Shown here piece after piece: positions 32,342 through 41,813 of a DNA stretch of 64,000 bases. Below the pieces are notes generated by a model. It was not told the DNA's origin. It did no database searches and saw only the letters and a program-made list of their open reading frames with translations. The stretch is from positions 467,701 through 531,700 of the forward strand of contig NZ_FYAK01000001.1 in assembly GCF_900185615.1 (NCBI RefSeq). The letters run 5' to 3'. Both the position numbers and the translations under genes were made by a program. The DNA comes from Photobacterium malacitanum (GTDB lineage Bacteria > Pseudomonadota > Gammaproteobacteria > Enterobacterales > Vibrionaceae). Every line of letters begins with the position of its first letter. Positions within the stretch are counted from its first letter, which is position 1.

Positions 32342-33796
32342 ATGCATATATGGCCTTTATCGACGCCACTCAAAAATATCGTCCTTTATGGTACTAGTAT
32401 TGTACTTATGAAAGGGGTGTCACTTATTATGCTGCCTTATATTGCGACTCATTTACCACAATCTGAATTAGGCCGTTTAGAGACTCTTTCTACCATTGCC
32501 GTTATTATCAGCATTATTTTTGGCTTATCTTTACATGAAGCATTATACCGTTTTTCTGGTACAGCTAAAAAAATTCAGCAACACCAAATTACCGCAGATA
32601 TCTTTATTATTAGCATCATAATTGCTGCAATAGCTTTACCTATTATTTGGATAATATGCCCTCTATTAAGTCAACTTAACCAATTACAAACCTCATCATT
32701 AGAACTTAAACTATTATTGCTACCACTTGCCTTTGAAGCCGTCGTCATGGTTGTTTTATCAGCATTAAGAATGCAGGAAAAGGCACGACTTTTTTTTTAT
32801 CTCACTACCGGCAGAGCCCTACTCCATGCGCTGCTAACGATGATCGTTCTGCATTATGGTTTTGGTATACAAGCTGTTCTTTTAGCGGGATTTATTAGCG
32901 CAATTTTACAAACTTTAGTGATCATCTGCTTACAATATCAGGCAAATAAAAAAGCCCAGGTTAATTATCACGTTAGTTTTTATGTGACCAAAAAATATTT
33001 GTCTTATTGTTTACCATTGATGTTCAGCGGTTTGATTATATTTGGTCTCAATGGCTTAGAGCGCTGGTTATTAGTCTATTATGTTTCATTCAATGAGATT
33101 GCACTGTACGCCGTTGCTTTTAAATTTGCTTTAATTTTAGTGCTCTTAATGCAACCATTTGGCATGTGGTGGATGCCGAAACGATTTCAATATTTATCCA
33201 ATAATGGCATAAAGGTAACCACTCAAATCACTCACATCAGTATTGTCTTACTCTGTGGTCTAACAATCTGCGTATGCTTTTTTTCACCTTATTTCATTGA
33301 TATGTTTATGCCCGATAACTACCACTCAGCAAAAGATCTGGTTGTTATTTTAGTGATCATCTTTGCGATTAGAGAGCTTAATGAGTTGATTAATATGGGG
33401 GCATTAATAAAACAAGAAACAAAAAAATTATTGATAATTAATAGTATTGCGACGGTCATTGGAGTAGTACTCATTATTATATTAGCGCCAATATATAAAA
33501 TTAACGGTGTGCTTGGTGCATTAATGATTGCACAAAGTATTAGAACATTAACCACCTACTGGTTATCTCAACGGTGTTTACACTTTCCTTTTGCAGTAAA
33601 AAGAATCACTGTTTTATTTACAATAACAATCCTCGCTATTGGATTAAGCCAACTGAAACAAACACTGATATTTTACTTATTAAGTGCTGTTTTATCGCTT
33701 TTAATTTTATTAAGCTACGCTTTTTTGAGTCAGTTAATTAGCTTTTCTCGTCTAAATAACTCAAAAAAACTAACAGGAGATAATGATGTTATCTAA
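32342..33796 (+). CDS. sypK: Polysaccharide flippase SypK (Wzx-like, MOP superfamily)
   Basis: A 484-residue integral membrane protein with about 12-14 hydrophobic helices over its whole length. The N-terminus KNIVLYGTSIVLMKGVSLIM and the regions MLPYIATHLPQSELGRLETL and LPLMFSGLIIFGLNGLERWL are typical of Wzx/MATE-like oligosaccharide translocases. It should flip the undecaprenyl-linked repeat unit to the periplasmic face. The 3' end overlaps the sypL start by about 14 bp. Confidence 0.88.
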   Translation: MHIWPLSTPLKNIVLYGTSIVLMKGVSLIMLPYIATHLPQSELGRLETLSTIAVIISIIFGLSLHEALYRFSGTAKKIQQHQITADIFIISIIIAAIALPIIWIICPLLSQLNQLQTSSLELKLLLLPLAFEAVVMVVLSALRMQEKARLFFYLTTGRALLHALLTMIVLHYGFGIQAVLLAGFISAILQTLVIICLQYQANKKAQVNYHVSFYVTKKYLSYCLPLMFSGLIIFGLNGLERWLLVYYVSFNEIALYAVAFKFALILVLLMQPFGMWWMPKRFQYLSNNGIKVTTQITHISIVLLCGLTICVCFFSPYFIDMFMPDNYHSAKDLVVILVIIFAIRELNELINMGALIKQETKKLLIINSIATVIGVVLIIILAPIYKINGVLGALMIAQSIRTLTTYWLSQRCLHFPFAVKRITVLFTITILAIGLSQLKQTLIFYLLSAVLSLLILLSYAFLSQLISFSRLNNSKKLTGDNDVI

Positions 33797-35171
33797 TCAT
33801 ACTCCACCTAAAGCACTACCATCATATTGGCTTATAACATTATTGGTTTCATTAATTATCGGAATAATATGGTATTTCCTACCTCACCCTGTTTTTATTA
33901 TTGTTATTGGCATCATTCCGATAGCTGCATACTATAGTTTAAATAATCCATTTTTTATTGTATTACTATTTATTCTATTTTCATTTTTTCGACTACATGA
34001 AGTATTTCCTTTTTTGTATGATTTCAAAATCCCTAAATATTTATCGATAATTTCGTTGGCTGCATTTATATGGCAAATATTTATTCAACGTAATATTCAG
34101 CTTTTTTGGTGCCGTGAGTTTACATTAATTACCACATTTCTGATGATTATTATGATCGGTATTGTATTTGCTGTAGACCGCCCGCTCGCCTTTGAAAGCT
34201 TCAAAAATACCTATTGGAAAATCATTATCATGACATTTGCCATTGCGATTTTAATTCAAAGATCTCGACAATTGACGCTGACCTTACAAGCAATAATTTT
34301 CTCTGGAATGGTTGTCGCTATTACTGCTATTTATAATAGAATTGAAGGTATTGGGCTCGTTGAAGGCACACGTACAACAATCGGTCGAGATCTTGGTTCC
34401 ATGCTTGGTGATCCAAATGATTTAGCATTAGTACTTATGTTTCCGATCTCTTTTTCAATTGCACTACTACTGACACCACAATTATCATGGTTGTACCGTT
34501 TATTAGGCCTTATCTCAACGATTCTGTTATTTATTGCAGTAATTATGACTCAAAGCCGTGGTGGGCTGTTAGGGATCATCGCAGTATTTGGCATCTACGG
34601 TATGCAACGTGTTAAATCAAAACTGTTATTAGTTAGTTGTAGTGCCGTTATTGGTATTATGCTTTTTTCCCTTGCCGGTATCGCAGACAGAACCTCTGGT
34701 GGTAGTGCTGAAGCAGGAATTGATGCATCATCAATGGGGCGCTTATACGCATGGCAAGCTGCTTTTTATATGGCACTTGAACATCCTTTATCAGGGGTTG
34801 GCCTAAGTAATTTTTATCCTAATTACTTCTTTTTTAGTACTTACTGGGATGGAATTAATCATGCCGTTCACAGCACTTGGTTTTCTGTATTAGCAGAAAC
34901 AGGTTTTATAGGCTTAGCTATTTTTATTAGCCTAATTGTTGTGCTGATTAAAAATATCAAACGTACCTTAGATAATTTAAAAACTCATAAAAATAAAGTT
35001 AACCCAATAATTTACGCTAGCGCGCAAGGTGTCTATGCTGGCCTTATTGGCACCATAGTATCAGGCACCTTTCTAACCCAAGGTTTTACCTGGCCAATTT
35101 ATATTCTAGCGGCATTGGTTATTGCAATTAGCAACATATCAAAACAAGCATTATGCAAAATAAATAGTTAA
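33783..35171 (+). CDS. sypL: O-antigen ligase/polymerase-like membrane protein SypL
   Basis: A 462-residue protein of 10-12 transmembrane helices with a periplasmic loop typical of the Wzy/WaaL family (RTTIGRDLGSMLGDPNDLAL, then QSRGGLLGI and a conserved HPLSGVGLSNF with NHAVHSTWFSVLAETG). It probably polymerises the repeat units (Wzy role) or ligates the chain. Two adjacent ATG codons (33783, 33786) fit the AGGAGA ribosome site; the second has the better spacing. Confidence 0.87.
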   Translation: MMLSNHTPPKALPSYWLITLLVSLIIGIIWYFLPHPVFIIVIGIIPIAAYYSLNNPFFIVLLFILFSFFRLHEVFPFLYDFKIPKYLSIISLAAFIWQIFIQRNIQLFWCREFTLITTFLMIIMIGIVFAVDRPLAFESFKNTYWKIIIMTFAIAILIQRSRQLTLTLQAIIFSGMVVAITAIYNRIEGIGLVEGTRTTIGRDLGSMLGDPNDLALVLMFPISFSIALLLTPQLSWLYRLLGLISTILLFIAVIMTQSRGGLLGIIAVFGIYGMQRVKSKLLLVSCSAVIGIMLFSLAGIADRTSGGSAEAGIDASSMGRLYAWQAAFYMALEHPLSGVGLSNFYPNYFFFSTYWDGINHAVHSTWFSVLAETGFIGLAIFISLIVVLIKNIKRTLDNLKTHKNKVNPIIYASAQGVYAGLIGTIVSGTFLTQGFTWPIYILAALVIAISNISKQALCKINS

Positions 35172-35177
35172 ATATTA

Positions 35178-35192
35178 TTCTCAATTTGAGAA
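35178..35192. promoter_or_regulatory. SypG-type enhancer element upstream of sypM
   Basis: TTCTCA-ATT-TGAGAA is a perfect inverted repeat, 48 bp from the -24 GG of the sypM promoter, the same distance as for sypP. Confidence 0.68.
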
Positions 35193-35239
35193 GCATGTAA
35201 TCTTTTAAAATAACAACTTGATAATATTAAAAAAAATTT

Positions 35240-35255
35240 TGGCACAGTCTATGTA
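35240..35255 (+). promoter_or_regulatory. Sigma-54 promoter before sypM (imperfect -12)
   Basis: TGGCACAGTCTATGTA keeps the full -24 TTGGCAC element, but the -12 GC reads GT (35253-35254). Position, 35 bp before sypM, matches the third syp promoter. It may be weaker than the other three. Confidence 0.7.
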
Positions 35256-35289
35256 AGTATAAAGACAGCATATAAAGAAAGGCAGAGCG

Positions 35290-36039
35290 ATGATGTATTT
35301 ATTTTCTTTTGCTCAATGTAAAAAATGGCTTAAAAACAGTCAGCATCCATCTGCTATGGCTTTGATCCGCTTGTTCTCAATCATACGATGTTTTGAGTTA
35401 CCTTTGCCTAAATGGTGTCAATCTACACTCTATTCTCTCCATCGAACTTTGACTTCATTATGGGGTTATTTCAGTCATTGCTTTTATTATCTTCCAGCCT
35501 TTAAAGGACGTTTACATCATTATGGTAAACGAACACTACTGGATAATGGCTTACCTTTTTTTAGTGGCCCACTCGTTATGAGCATTGGCAATGATTGTCG
35601 AATATCTGGTAAAACAACGTTTTCAGGCCGTACTGACTCTACCAATCCGACACTCACCATTGGTGATAATGTTGATATAGGCTGGCAGACAACCATTGCT
35701 GTTGGCGACAAGATCATTATTGGTAATAACGTCCGCATTGCCAGTCAAGGCTTCCTTTGCGGCTATCCTGGGCATCCCATTGATCCTCATTTACGAGCAC
35801 AAGGATTAGCAGATCTACCACAACAAATTGGCTCAATTATTCTAGAAGATGATGTTTGGGTATGCACGCGAGTCAGTATTCTAGGCAATGTCACCATTGG
35901 GAGCAGGTCCATTATTGCCACAGGCAGCGTGGTTACACAAAGCTTTCCGCCTGATACCTTAATTGCAGGTAATCCCGCTAAAGCGATAAAAACACTCACC
36001 TTTCACTCTTCATCAACACACAGTGAGGACACATCATGA
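35290..36039 (+). CDS. sypM: Hexapeptide-repeat acetyltransferase SypM
   Basis: A 249-residue protein. The C-terminal half (from about residue 95) is a left-handed beta-helix of hexapeptide repeats (LTIGDNVDIG, IIIGNNVRIA, VTIGSRSIIATGSVVT, PDTLIAGNPAKAI), as in CysE/NodL/WbbJ acetyltransferases. The first 80 residues are basic and aromatic and could contact the membrane. It probably O-acetylates a sugar of the exopolysaccharide. It is the first gene of the third transcription unit, and its TGA overlaps the sypN ATG. Confidence 0.88.
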   Translation: MMYLFSFAQCKKWLKNSQHPSAMALIRLFSIIRCFELPLPKWCQSTLYSLHRTLTSLWGYFSHCFYYLPAFKGRLHHYGKRTLLDNGLPFFSGPLVMSIGNDCRISGKTTFSGRTDSTNPTLTIGDNVDIGWQTTIAVGDKIIIGNNVRIASQGFLCGYPGHPIDPHLRAQGLADLPQQIGSIILEDDVWVCTRVSILGNVTIGSRSIIATGSVVTQSFPPDTLIAGNPAKAIKTLTFHSSSTHSEDTS

Positions 36040-37187
36040 AACATGATCTCATTGTTTTTGCAGAAGACTGGGGACAATTACCATCAAGCACTCAACACTT
36101 GATTAAGCGCCTCACGCCCAATCGAAAAATCATCTGGGTAAATTCTATTGGCTTGCGTAAGCCACAGTTTAGCTTGCATGATATAAAACGCATATATAAT
36201 AAACTCATCCAACCTAAAACAGTGTCGACATTTTCTACATCAACAGCACCGTTTCAAACCATTACTCTAAAGACTATTCCGGCTCCTAAAACTAAACTTG
36301 CTCGCTGGATAGCTAAAAAACTCATTTGTTACCAATTAGCCCCTATTTTAAAACAAGCTCAGCTACATCAACCCATTTTATGGACATCATTACCAACAGT
36401 GGCTGATTTGTGTGGAGCGCTCGGTGAATATGGCGTTATATATTATTGTGGTGATGATTTTAATGCATTAACCGGAGTTGACCATGCGACTGTGAGCCAG
36501 CATGAAACAAAATTAGTCGCGAAAGCTGACCTTGTGCTTGCTGCTAGTATGGCCTTGTATAACAAGTTTCCTCCGCACAAAACCCGTTATTTGCCTCACG
36601 GTGTCGATTTTCAGCTATTTAACCATTCAGCTTCTCGTGCACATGATTTACCCAATAATAATCGTCCGACAGCTGGCTTTTATGGCAGTTTGTCGCACTG
36701 GCTCGACTATGATTTACTGAATAATATTATTGCTAATAACCCCGATTGGAATTTTGTTTTCATCGGAAAAAAGATGTTCAATAAATCACCTTTTTTTAAT
36801 CATAATAATCTTTATTTGCTAGGTGAAAAACCCCATAAAACGCTGCCGCAATATAGCCAGCATTGGCAAGTAAGCCTGTTACCTTTTATTGATAACGCCC
36901 AAATAAGATCTTGTAATCCTCTAAAACTATTAGAATATTTAGCAACAGGTACGCCAATAATCAGCACTCCGTTTACTGCCGTTATTCCTTATAAATCAGT
37001 TGTTAATCTTGCTCAAAACGCAACTGAATTTAGTATGAACTTACAATCAATAAAAACCGCTTGGTATAATACTCAAACAGCAGACACTATTGAAAAAAAC
37101 AAACGTTTACAACAGATTGCATTAAGTAAACAACAAACATGGGATATAAAAGCACAGCAACTTGAACAATGGCTAGATCTACTATGA
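36036..37187 (+). CDS. sypN: Glycosyltransferase SypN (TuaH-like)
   Basis: A 383-residue GT-B enzyme that opens with LIVFAEDWGQLPSSTQHLI and KIIWVNSIGLR, the TuaH-like pattern, and has GFYGSLSHWLDYDLL, FIGKK and SCNPLKLLEYLATGTPIIST in the donor-binding half. It should transfer a sugar to the growing repeat unit in the cytoplasm. Sugar unknown. It sits between sypM (ATGA overlap) and sypO (ATGA overlap), so the three are translationally coupled. Confidence 0.85.
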   Translation: MKHDLIVFAEDWGQLPSSTQHLIKRLTPNRKIIWVNSIGLRKPQFSLHDIKRIYNKLIQPKTVSTFSTSTAPFQTITLKTIPAPKTKLARWIAKKLICYQLAPILKQAQLHQPILWTSLPTVADLCGALGEYGVIYYCGDDFNALTGVDHATVSQHETKLVAKADLVLAASMALYNKFPPHKTRYLPHGVDFQLFNHSASRAHDLPNNNRPTAGFYGSLSHWLDYDLLNNIIANNPDWNFVFIGKKMFNKSPFFNHNNLYLLGEKPHKTLPQYSQHWQVSLLPFIDNAQIRSCNPLKLLEYLATGTPIISTPFTAVIPYKSVVNLAQNATEFSMNLQSIKTAWYNTQTADTIEKNKRLQQIALSKQQTWDIKAQQLEQWLDLL

Positions 37188-38626
37188 TTTCATTAAGCCA
37201 GCGTTTTTTTATTATATTAACCTCAGCATGGCGACGACGCTATATGATAGTGATCCCTATTATTATCATGCCTTTTATTGGATTGTTCATTGCTAAATTA
37301 TCACCTAAACTTTATGAGTCGCATACCAGCATGCTGATTCAAGAAACAGCAAAGATGAACCCTTTTTTAGAAGATCTTGCCGTTTCAACAATGCTAAAAG
37401 AACGTCTGAGTGCATTACAAACCTTACTTCACAGTCGCCATATTTTGGGCCTAGTCGCGAAAGAAAGAGGTATTATTCATTCTTCTATGTCACCACAAGC
37501 TATTGATAACGCAATTGTTAAATTATCTAAAAGCCTTACTGTTAGAATGGCAGGTAAAGATCTTATCCGTATAGATTACCGTTCAGACAACCCTGAAAAT
37601 ATGAAAACGACATTAGAGACTGTCAGTTACTATTTCATCGAGCAATTATTAGCACCAGAACGATCTTCAATGACCGATTCGAGTAAGTTCTTGGCTGAGA
37701 ATATTGAATTTAGACGTCAAGAACTTGATATCGCGGAAAATGAATTAGTCGATTTCAAAAATAAAGAAAACACGACGCATCCAGAAATGCAGATATCCAG
37801 TTTAGATCGTTTAGCAAAGCTCAAACAGCGATTATATGAACGTCAAGCTGAACTTGCTGGCGCAAAAAAACGTTTAGGCTCGATAGATCTACAATTATCA
37901 AAAACCAATCCTGTCATTGGTAAATTAGAAGAGCAAATCATCACTATTCGAGCAGAACTTACCTTATTGCAAGCCAAATACACACCTAAGCACAGTCAGA
38001 TTCAAGGTCGATTACGTAATTTAAAACGCTTACAAAAAGAGCGCGCTCGGCTATTATCCCAAAAGCCAGCAGGCCTAAGTACAGAACAATTATGGGATAT
38101 TGCCAGTAGTAATAGTGTTAATGATATATCGAAATCACCACCTATTTTATTATCTCAACTTGAAGAATTACAAGAAGCGACAGCAAAGGTTGATGCCTTA
38201 GAAGAAGAGACTCGTGTATTAACAGTTATCATTTCTGAAATAGAAACTAAAGTCGCCCGTTTTAGCCAGAATGAGAAACAACTCGCACAATTACAACGAG
38301 ACTTAACCTCAAAACGAGAATTATATAACGATCTTATCAATCGTTTCGAAATGGCAAAATTAACGCGATCACTAGGAGTATTTGAACAAGAAAAACGTAT
38401 TAAGGTTATCGATCGCCCTTATACACCGACCAGCCCATCAAACTTACCATCTTACTTTTTTGCCATTGCAGGCCTTCTTGGAGGGATTGGTTTAGGCGCT
38501 GGATTAGCCTTTTTAGCTGAAATTTGTGACACCAGTATTCGCCGCAAAGATCAAATAGCGATGTTGAGTACTATTCCCATATTAAGCCGAATACCAAAGC
38601 AACCACACACTACAAACAACAGCTAA
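37184..38626 (+). CDS. sypO: Chain-length / co-polymerase protein SypO (Wzz/GumC-like)
   Basis: A 480-residue polysaccharide co-polymerase. The N-terminal helix (YMIVIPIIIMPFIGLFIAKL) leads to a Wzz domain (LYESHTSMLIQETAKMNPFL), a long periplasmic coiled coil (about 170-400, rich in Leu, Glu, Arg and Gln), the conserved PTSPSNLP, and a C-terminal helix (FFAIAGLLGGIGLGAGLAFL). No cytoplasmic kinase domain is fused; that function would lie in SypD. The start is set at the ATG overlapping the sypN stop (ATGA); an ATG 15 bp upstream is in frame but lacks a ribosome site. Confidence 0.88.
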   Translation: MISLSQRFFIILTSAWRRRYMIVIPIIIMPFIGLFIAKLSPKLYESHTSMLIQETAKMNPFLEDLAVSTMLKERLSALQTLLHSRHILGLVAKERGIIHSSMSPQAIDNAIVKLSKSLTVRMAGKDLIRIDYRSDNPENMKTTLETVSYYFIEQLLAPERSSMTDSSKFLAENIEFRRQELDIAENELVDFKNKENTTHPEMQISSLDRLAKLKQRLYERQAELAGAKKRLGSIDLQLSKTNPVIGKLEEQIITIRAELTLLQAKYTPKHSQIQGRLRNLKRLQKERARLLSQKPAGLSTEQLWDIASSNSVNDISKSPPILLSQLEELQEATAKVDALEEETRVLTVIISEIETKVARFSQNEKQLAQLQRDLTSKRELYNDLINRFEMAKLTRSLGVFEQEKRIKVIDRPYTPTSPSNLPSYFFAIAGLLGGIGLGAGLAFLAEICDTSIRRKDQIAMLSTIPILSRIPKQPHTTNNS

Positions 38627-38679
38627 TAATTTCTTTGCTCTGCATTCAATTCGCTATTAATCGTTCTCTATTATATTCA

Positions 38680-38694
38680 TTCTCATTCTGACAA
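38680..38694. promoter_or_regulatory. SypG-type enhancer element upstream of sypP
   Basis: TTCTCA-TTC-TGACAA matches the sypM element except for one arm base, and lies exactly 48 bp before the -24 GG, as there. Confidence 0.65.
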
Positions 38695-38741
38695 TTATAT
38701 TCCATATAAAATAACATATTGAATATATGTAGTTTTTAAAT

Positions 38742-38757
38742 GGCACAATTCCTGCAT
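38742..38757 (+). promoter_or_regulatory. Sigma-54 promoter of sypP
   Basis: TGGCACAATTCCTGCA has GG (38743-38744) and GC (38755-38756) 10 bases apart, nearly identical to the sypA promoter. It lies 28 bp before the sypP ATG, so the 5' leader is short. Confidence 0.9.
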
Positions 38758-38785
38758 ATTATAAATTAATCATAAGGAGTGTGGA

Positions 38786-39874
38786 ATGAAAACCATTATT
38801 CATGTTGTACAACATTTATCTCCAGGTGGATTGGAAACAATGGTCTTAAATATGTTGTCGTTTAGTGATCCTCACTATCGCGTTTTTATCTGCAGCATGG
38901 AAGGTACTTCACAACATATTGTCGCGAGTTGGCGTCAATTACTTCCTTTTAAACACCAAATTATTGGCTTGAACAAACCACAAGGCATATCATTATCAAC
39001 CATTAAAAAGCTGCGCGCGGTTTTTAGTGACTATCAAGTAGATATTGTTCACTCACACCACATTGGCCCTTTACTCTATACTAGTTGCGCACTTCAACAT
39101 CATCACCACCGAATAAAGCATATTCATACTGAACACGATGCTTGGCACTTAAATAGTTATAAGCACCGCTTTATACATTACTTTGCGTTGCAGTTATCTA
39201 ACCCAACAGTCGTCGCTGATGCCGATTTTGTTTGTCAAAAAATACATAAAATATTTAAAAGCTACCCTATTTATACTATAAAAAATGGTATCAATCCGTC
39301 TCGATTCACCGTCGGCAATAAACTTCACGCTCGCGACAAACTATCGCTACAACTGCCTACAAGTAGTATTGTTATTGGCAATGCAGCTCGCTTAGAAACG
39401 GTTAAAGGACAACGCCATTTAATCGAAGCTTTACAATTATTACCCTCTCATTTTCATTTATTACTTGCAGGCTCTGGATCTACGCTCTCTGAATTACAAC
39501 AATTAGTACACCAGTATAAACTTGAGCATCGTGTCCATTTTCTCGGTCATGTTGATGATATGCCAACGTTTTATCAAGCACTTGATCTGTTTTGCTTACC
39601 CTCTAATAACGAAGGTTTTCCGCTTTCGACTCTTGAAGCTCAAGCCTGTGGTATACCCTGCGTCGCCAATAATGTTGGCGGAGTCAGTGAAACACTCAGT
39701 GCTGATAGCCTATTGGTTAATGATAATACTGCTGTCACGCTATCTAACGCTATTCAATCGATTCAATATCATGGTGTTCGTCATGATGCCCGAAACTTCA
39801 TTCTTAAACATAACCATGCTCAAACAATGACCAAAGCTTATGAACAACTTTATTTCTCAGGAGAAAATATATGA
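38786..39874 (+). CDS. sypP: Glycosyltransferase family 4, SypP
   Basis: A 362-residue GT4 enzyme: VVQHLSPGGLETMVLNML at the start, VHSHHIGPLLYTSCAL, IGNAARLETVKGQRHLIEAL and LPSNNEGFPLSTLEAQACG with the EX7E donor motif. Very strong AAGGAG ribosome site. It is the first gene of the fourth syp transcription unit (sypPQR), and its TGA overlaps the sypQ ATG. Sugar unknown. Confidence 0.88.
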   Translation: MKTIIHVVQHLSPGGLETMVLNMLSFSDPHYRVFICSMEGTSQHIVASWRQLLPFKHQIIGLNKPQGISLSTIKKLRAVFSDYQVDIVHSHHIGPLLYTSCALQHHHHRIKHIHTEHDAWHLNSYKHRFIHYFALQLSNPTVVADADFVCQKIHKIFKSYPIYTIKNGINPSRFTVGNKLHARDKLSLQLPTSSIVIGNAARLETVKGQRHLIEALQLLPSHFHLLLAGSGSTLSELQQLVHQYKLEHRVHFLGHVDDMPTFYQALDLFCLPSNNEGFPLSTLEAQACGIPCVANNVGGVSETLSADSLLVNDNTAVTLSNAIQSIQYHGVRHDARNFILKHNHAQTMTKAYEQLYFSGENI

Positions 39875-41055
39875 CCACCTTTCTCTATATAATGACATCA
39901 GTTAGTATCATTGCTGTCATTTATCACCATGCGCTGTATCCGATATTATTAAGTTGGTTTGCTAAACGTCATCCACAAAAACCGTTAGCGCCGACGCCAA
40001 GAAAATTTTCAAAAAGCAGTCAAGATTGTACATTACCCACTGTGACCATCATTATTCCAGCCTATAACGAAGCCCAGTGGATTGCTGAAAAAATACGAAA
40101 TATCTCCTATCTTGATTACCCAACCGACAAGCTAAAGGTCATTATTATTTGCGACGGCTGTAGCGATAATACGGTTGAAATTGCCAACAATACCATTCAA
40201 GAAGCCTTATGTTCCGATACCCATATTGAAATTTTTTCCCTGCTAAAAAATAAAGGCAAAGTCGCTGTTCTCAATCAATTTATACCGCAATACGATAGCG
40301 ATATAATTGCACTGAGTGATGTTTCTGCATTAATTTCCTATGATGCTTTATTAATCGCAGCTAAACACTTTGAAAACAGCGAGATAGGAGTAGTGAACGC
40401 AACTTATCGCTTGTTGACACCAAGCTCTGTAGGTGAAAGACAATATTGGGATTATCAGACTAAAATTAAACAACAAGAAGCGACTCTTGGTGATAGTTTA
40501 GGTGCTCACGGTGCATTTTATCTCTTTAGAAGTGCGCTGTTTGTACCTTTAGATAAAGATACGATTAACGATGATTTCATTTTACCGATGAGCATTGTCG
40601 AGCAAGGTCACCATGCTATTTATGATCCAACCATTTGCGCAGTAGAGCTTGATTATGTCGACCTCCGAGATGATTTTTCTCGACGTTTACGTATTTCAGC
40701 CGGAAATTTTCAACAACTTGTACGTTTATTTGGTTTATTTAATCCTAAATATAAAGGTACTGCTTTTACATTTATGTCAGGTAAAGGACTGCGGATTACC
40801 ATGCCTTATTTTATGCTAATGGCATACATTGGATCATGGCTTTTAATCAGCTCGCCGTTGTTTCTTGTCGCTTTCATTTGCCAAACATTAGGCTATATTA
40901 TGAGCATACTTGGCATTATTCTTCCCCGTATATTTTCACATAAAATTTTCCATGTATTGGCCTATCTTGTTGCTGGGCATACAGCGAATTTTATAGGCGG
41001 AATAAATTATATTTTCCGAAAATTAACAGGGCCATTAAATCGTGTGCATAAATAA
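39871..41055 (+). CDS. sypQ: Membrane glycosyltransferase family 2, SypQ
   Basis: A 394-residue GT2 protein. One N-terminal helix (residues 1-25) precedes the GT-A domain (TVTIIIPAYNEAQWIAEKI, ICDGCSDNTVE, ALSDVSALI, GAHGAFYLFRS, DDFILPM), which is followed by C-terminal helices (LMAYIGSWLLISSPLFLVAF and on). This architecture is seen in processive or membrane-bound GT2 enzymes, such as PgaC-like proteins. V. fischeri SypQ has been compared with PNAG synthase PgaC. It is in the cytoplasmic membrane and coupled to sypP and sypR by overlaps. Confidence 0.88.
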   Translation: MTTFLYIMTSVSIIAVIYHHALYPILLSWFAKRHPQKPLAPTPRKFSKSSQDCTLPTVTIIIPAYNEAQWIAEKIRNISYLDYPTDKLKVIIICDGCSDNTVEIANNTIQEALCSDTHIEIFSLLKNKGKVAVLNQFIPQYDSDIIALSDVSALISYDALLIAAKHFENSEIGVVNATYRLLTPSSVGERQYWDYQTKIKQQEATLGDSLGAHGAFYLFRSALFVPLDKDTINDDFILPMSIVEQGHHAIYDPTICAVELDYVDLRDDFSRRLRISAGNFQQLVRLFGLFNPKYKGTAFTFMSGKGLRITMPYFMLMAYIGSWLLISSPLFLVAFICQTLGYIMSILGIILPRIFSHKIFHVLAYLVAGHTANFIGGINYIFRKLTGPLNRVHK

Positions 41056-41728
41056 TATCAAAATGACAATTTTCGGTTCCTCTTGCAAAACAAAACCCAT
41101 CCACATTGATCGATCAATAATGATCGCTAAGCGAGTGTTTGATCTTTGCTTAACATTGGTGATGTTAGTTATTGTATTGCCTTTTTTTCCTTTAATCGCC
41201 GCAGCCATTAAGCTGAACTCCAAAGGTGATGTTTTTTATCGTCAGTTGCGGGTAGGTAAAGCAACAGCGGATAAAATTCACATTTTTGAAATGATAAAAT
41301 TCAGAAGCATGCAACAAGACGCGGAGAGTCACACCGGAGCTATTCTTGCGAGTAAAGAAGATCAACGTGTCACCGCAGTCGGACGTTTCTTACGCCGCAC
41401 CCGTCTTGATGAATTACCGCAACTGTTTAATGTTTTACGTGGTGATATGTCGTTAGTTGGCCCACGTCCAGAACGGCCTTCTTTTTATCAGCAATTAGAG
41501 TGTGAAATTCCTTATTTTAGCGAGCGAACTTACGGTGTTTTACCCGGAATCACTGGTCTAGCCCAAATAAATCAAGGCTATGACACCTGTATTGATGATG
41601 TACGCTCCAAAGTCGGTTTTGATCATAGCTATGCATTATCACTCAACTCATTCTCAAGTTGGATCAAAACCGATCTTTATATTCTCCTTGTCACAATAAA
41701 AGTCGTGTTCTCGAGTCAAGGACAATAA
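41042..41728 (+). CDS. sypR: Undecaprenyl-phosphate sugar phosphotransferase SypR
   Basis: An initiating glycosyl-1-phosphate transferase of the PglC/WcaJ-C-terminal type. It has a re-entrant N-terminal hydrophobic segment (AKRVFDLCLTLVMLVIVLPF), the KFRSMQQDAE motif, RRTRLDELPQLFNVLRGDMS, VGPRPERPSF and PGITGLAQINQGY. It attaches the first sugar phosphate to the lipid carrier and so starts the repeat unit. The frame begins at a GTG (41042) that overlaps sypQ by 14 bp; ATG codons at 41063 and 41120 are alternatives, and none has a good ribosome site. Last gene of the locus. Confidence 0.9.
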   Translation: MCINNIKMTIFGSSCKTKPIHIDRSIMIAKRVFDLCLTLVMLVIVLPFFPLIAAAIKLNSKGDVFYRQLRVGKATADKIHIFEMIKFRSMQQDAESHTGAILASKEDQRVTAVGRFLRRTRLDELPQLFNVLRGDMSLVGPRPERPSFYQQLECEIPYFSERTYGVLPGITGLAQINQGYDTCIDDVRSKVGFDHSYALSLNSFSSWIKTDLYILLVTIKVVFSSQGQ

Positions 41729-41813
41729 CGATAATAAGAATATGTAACAACCCGTAACATAACCTCGTTCAATAGACTTTTTTCCGTATAATCACGCTAT
41801 CTTTCCTTACTCT

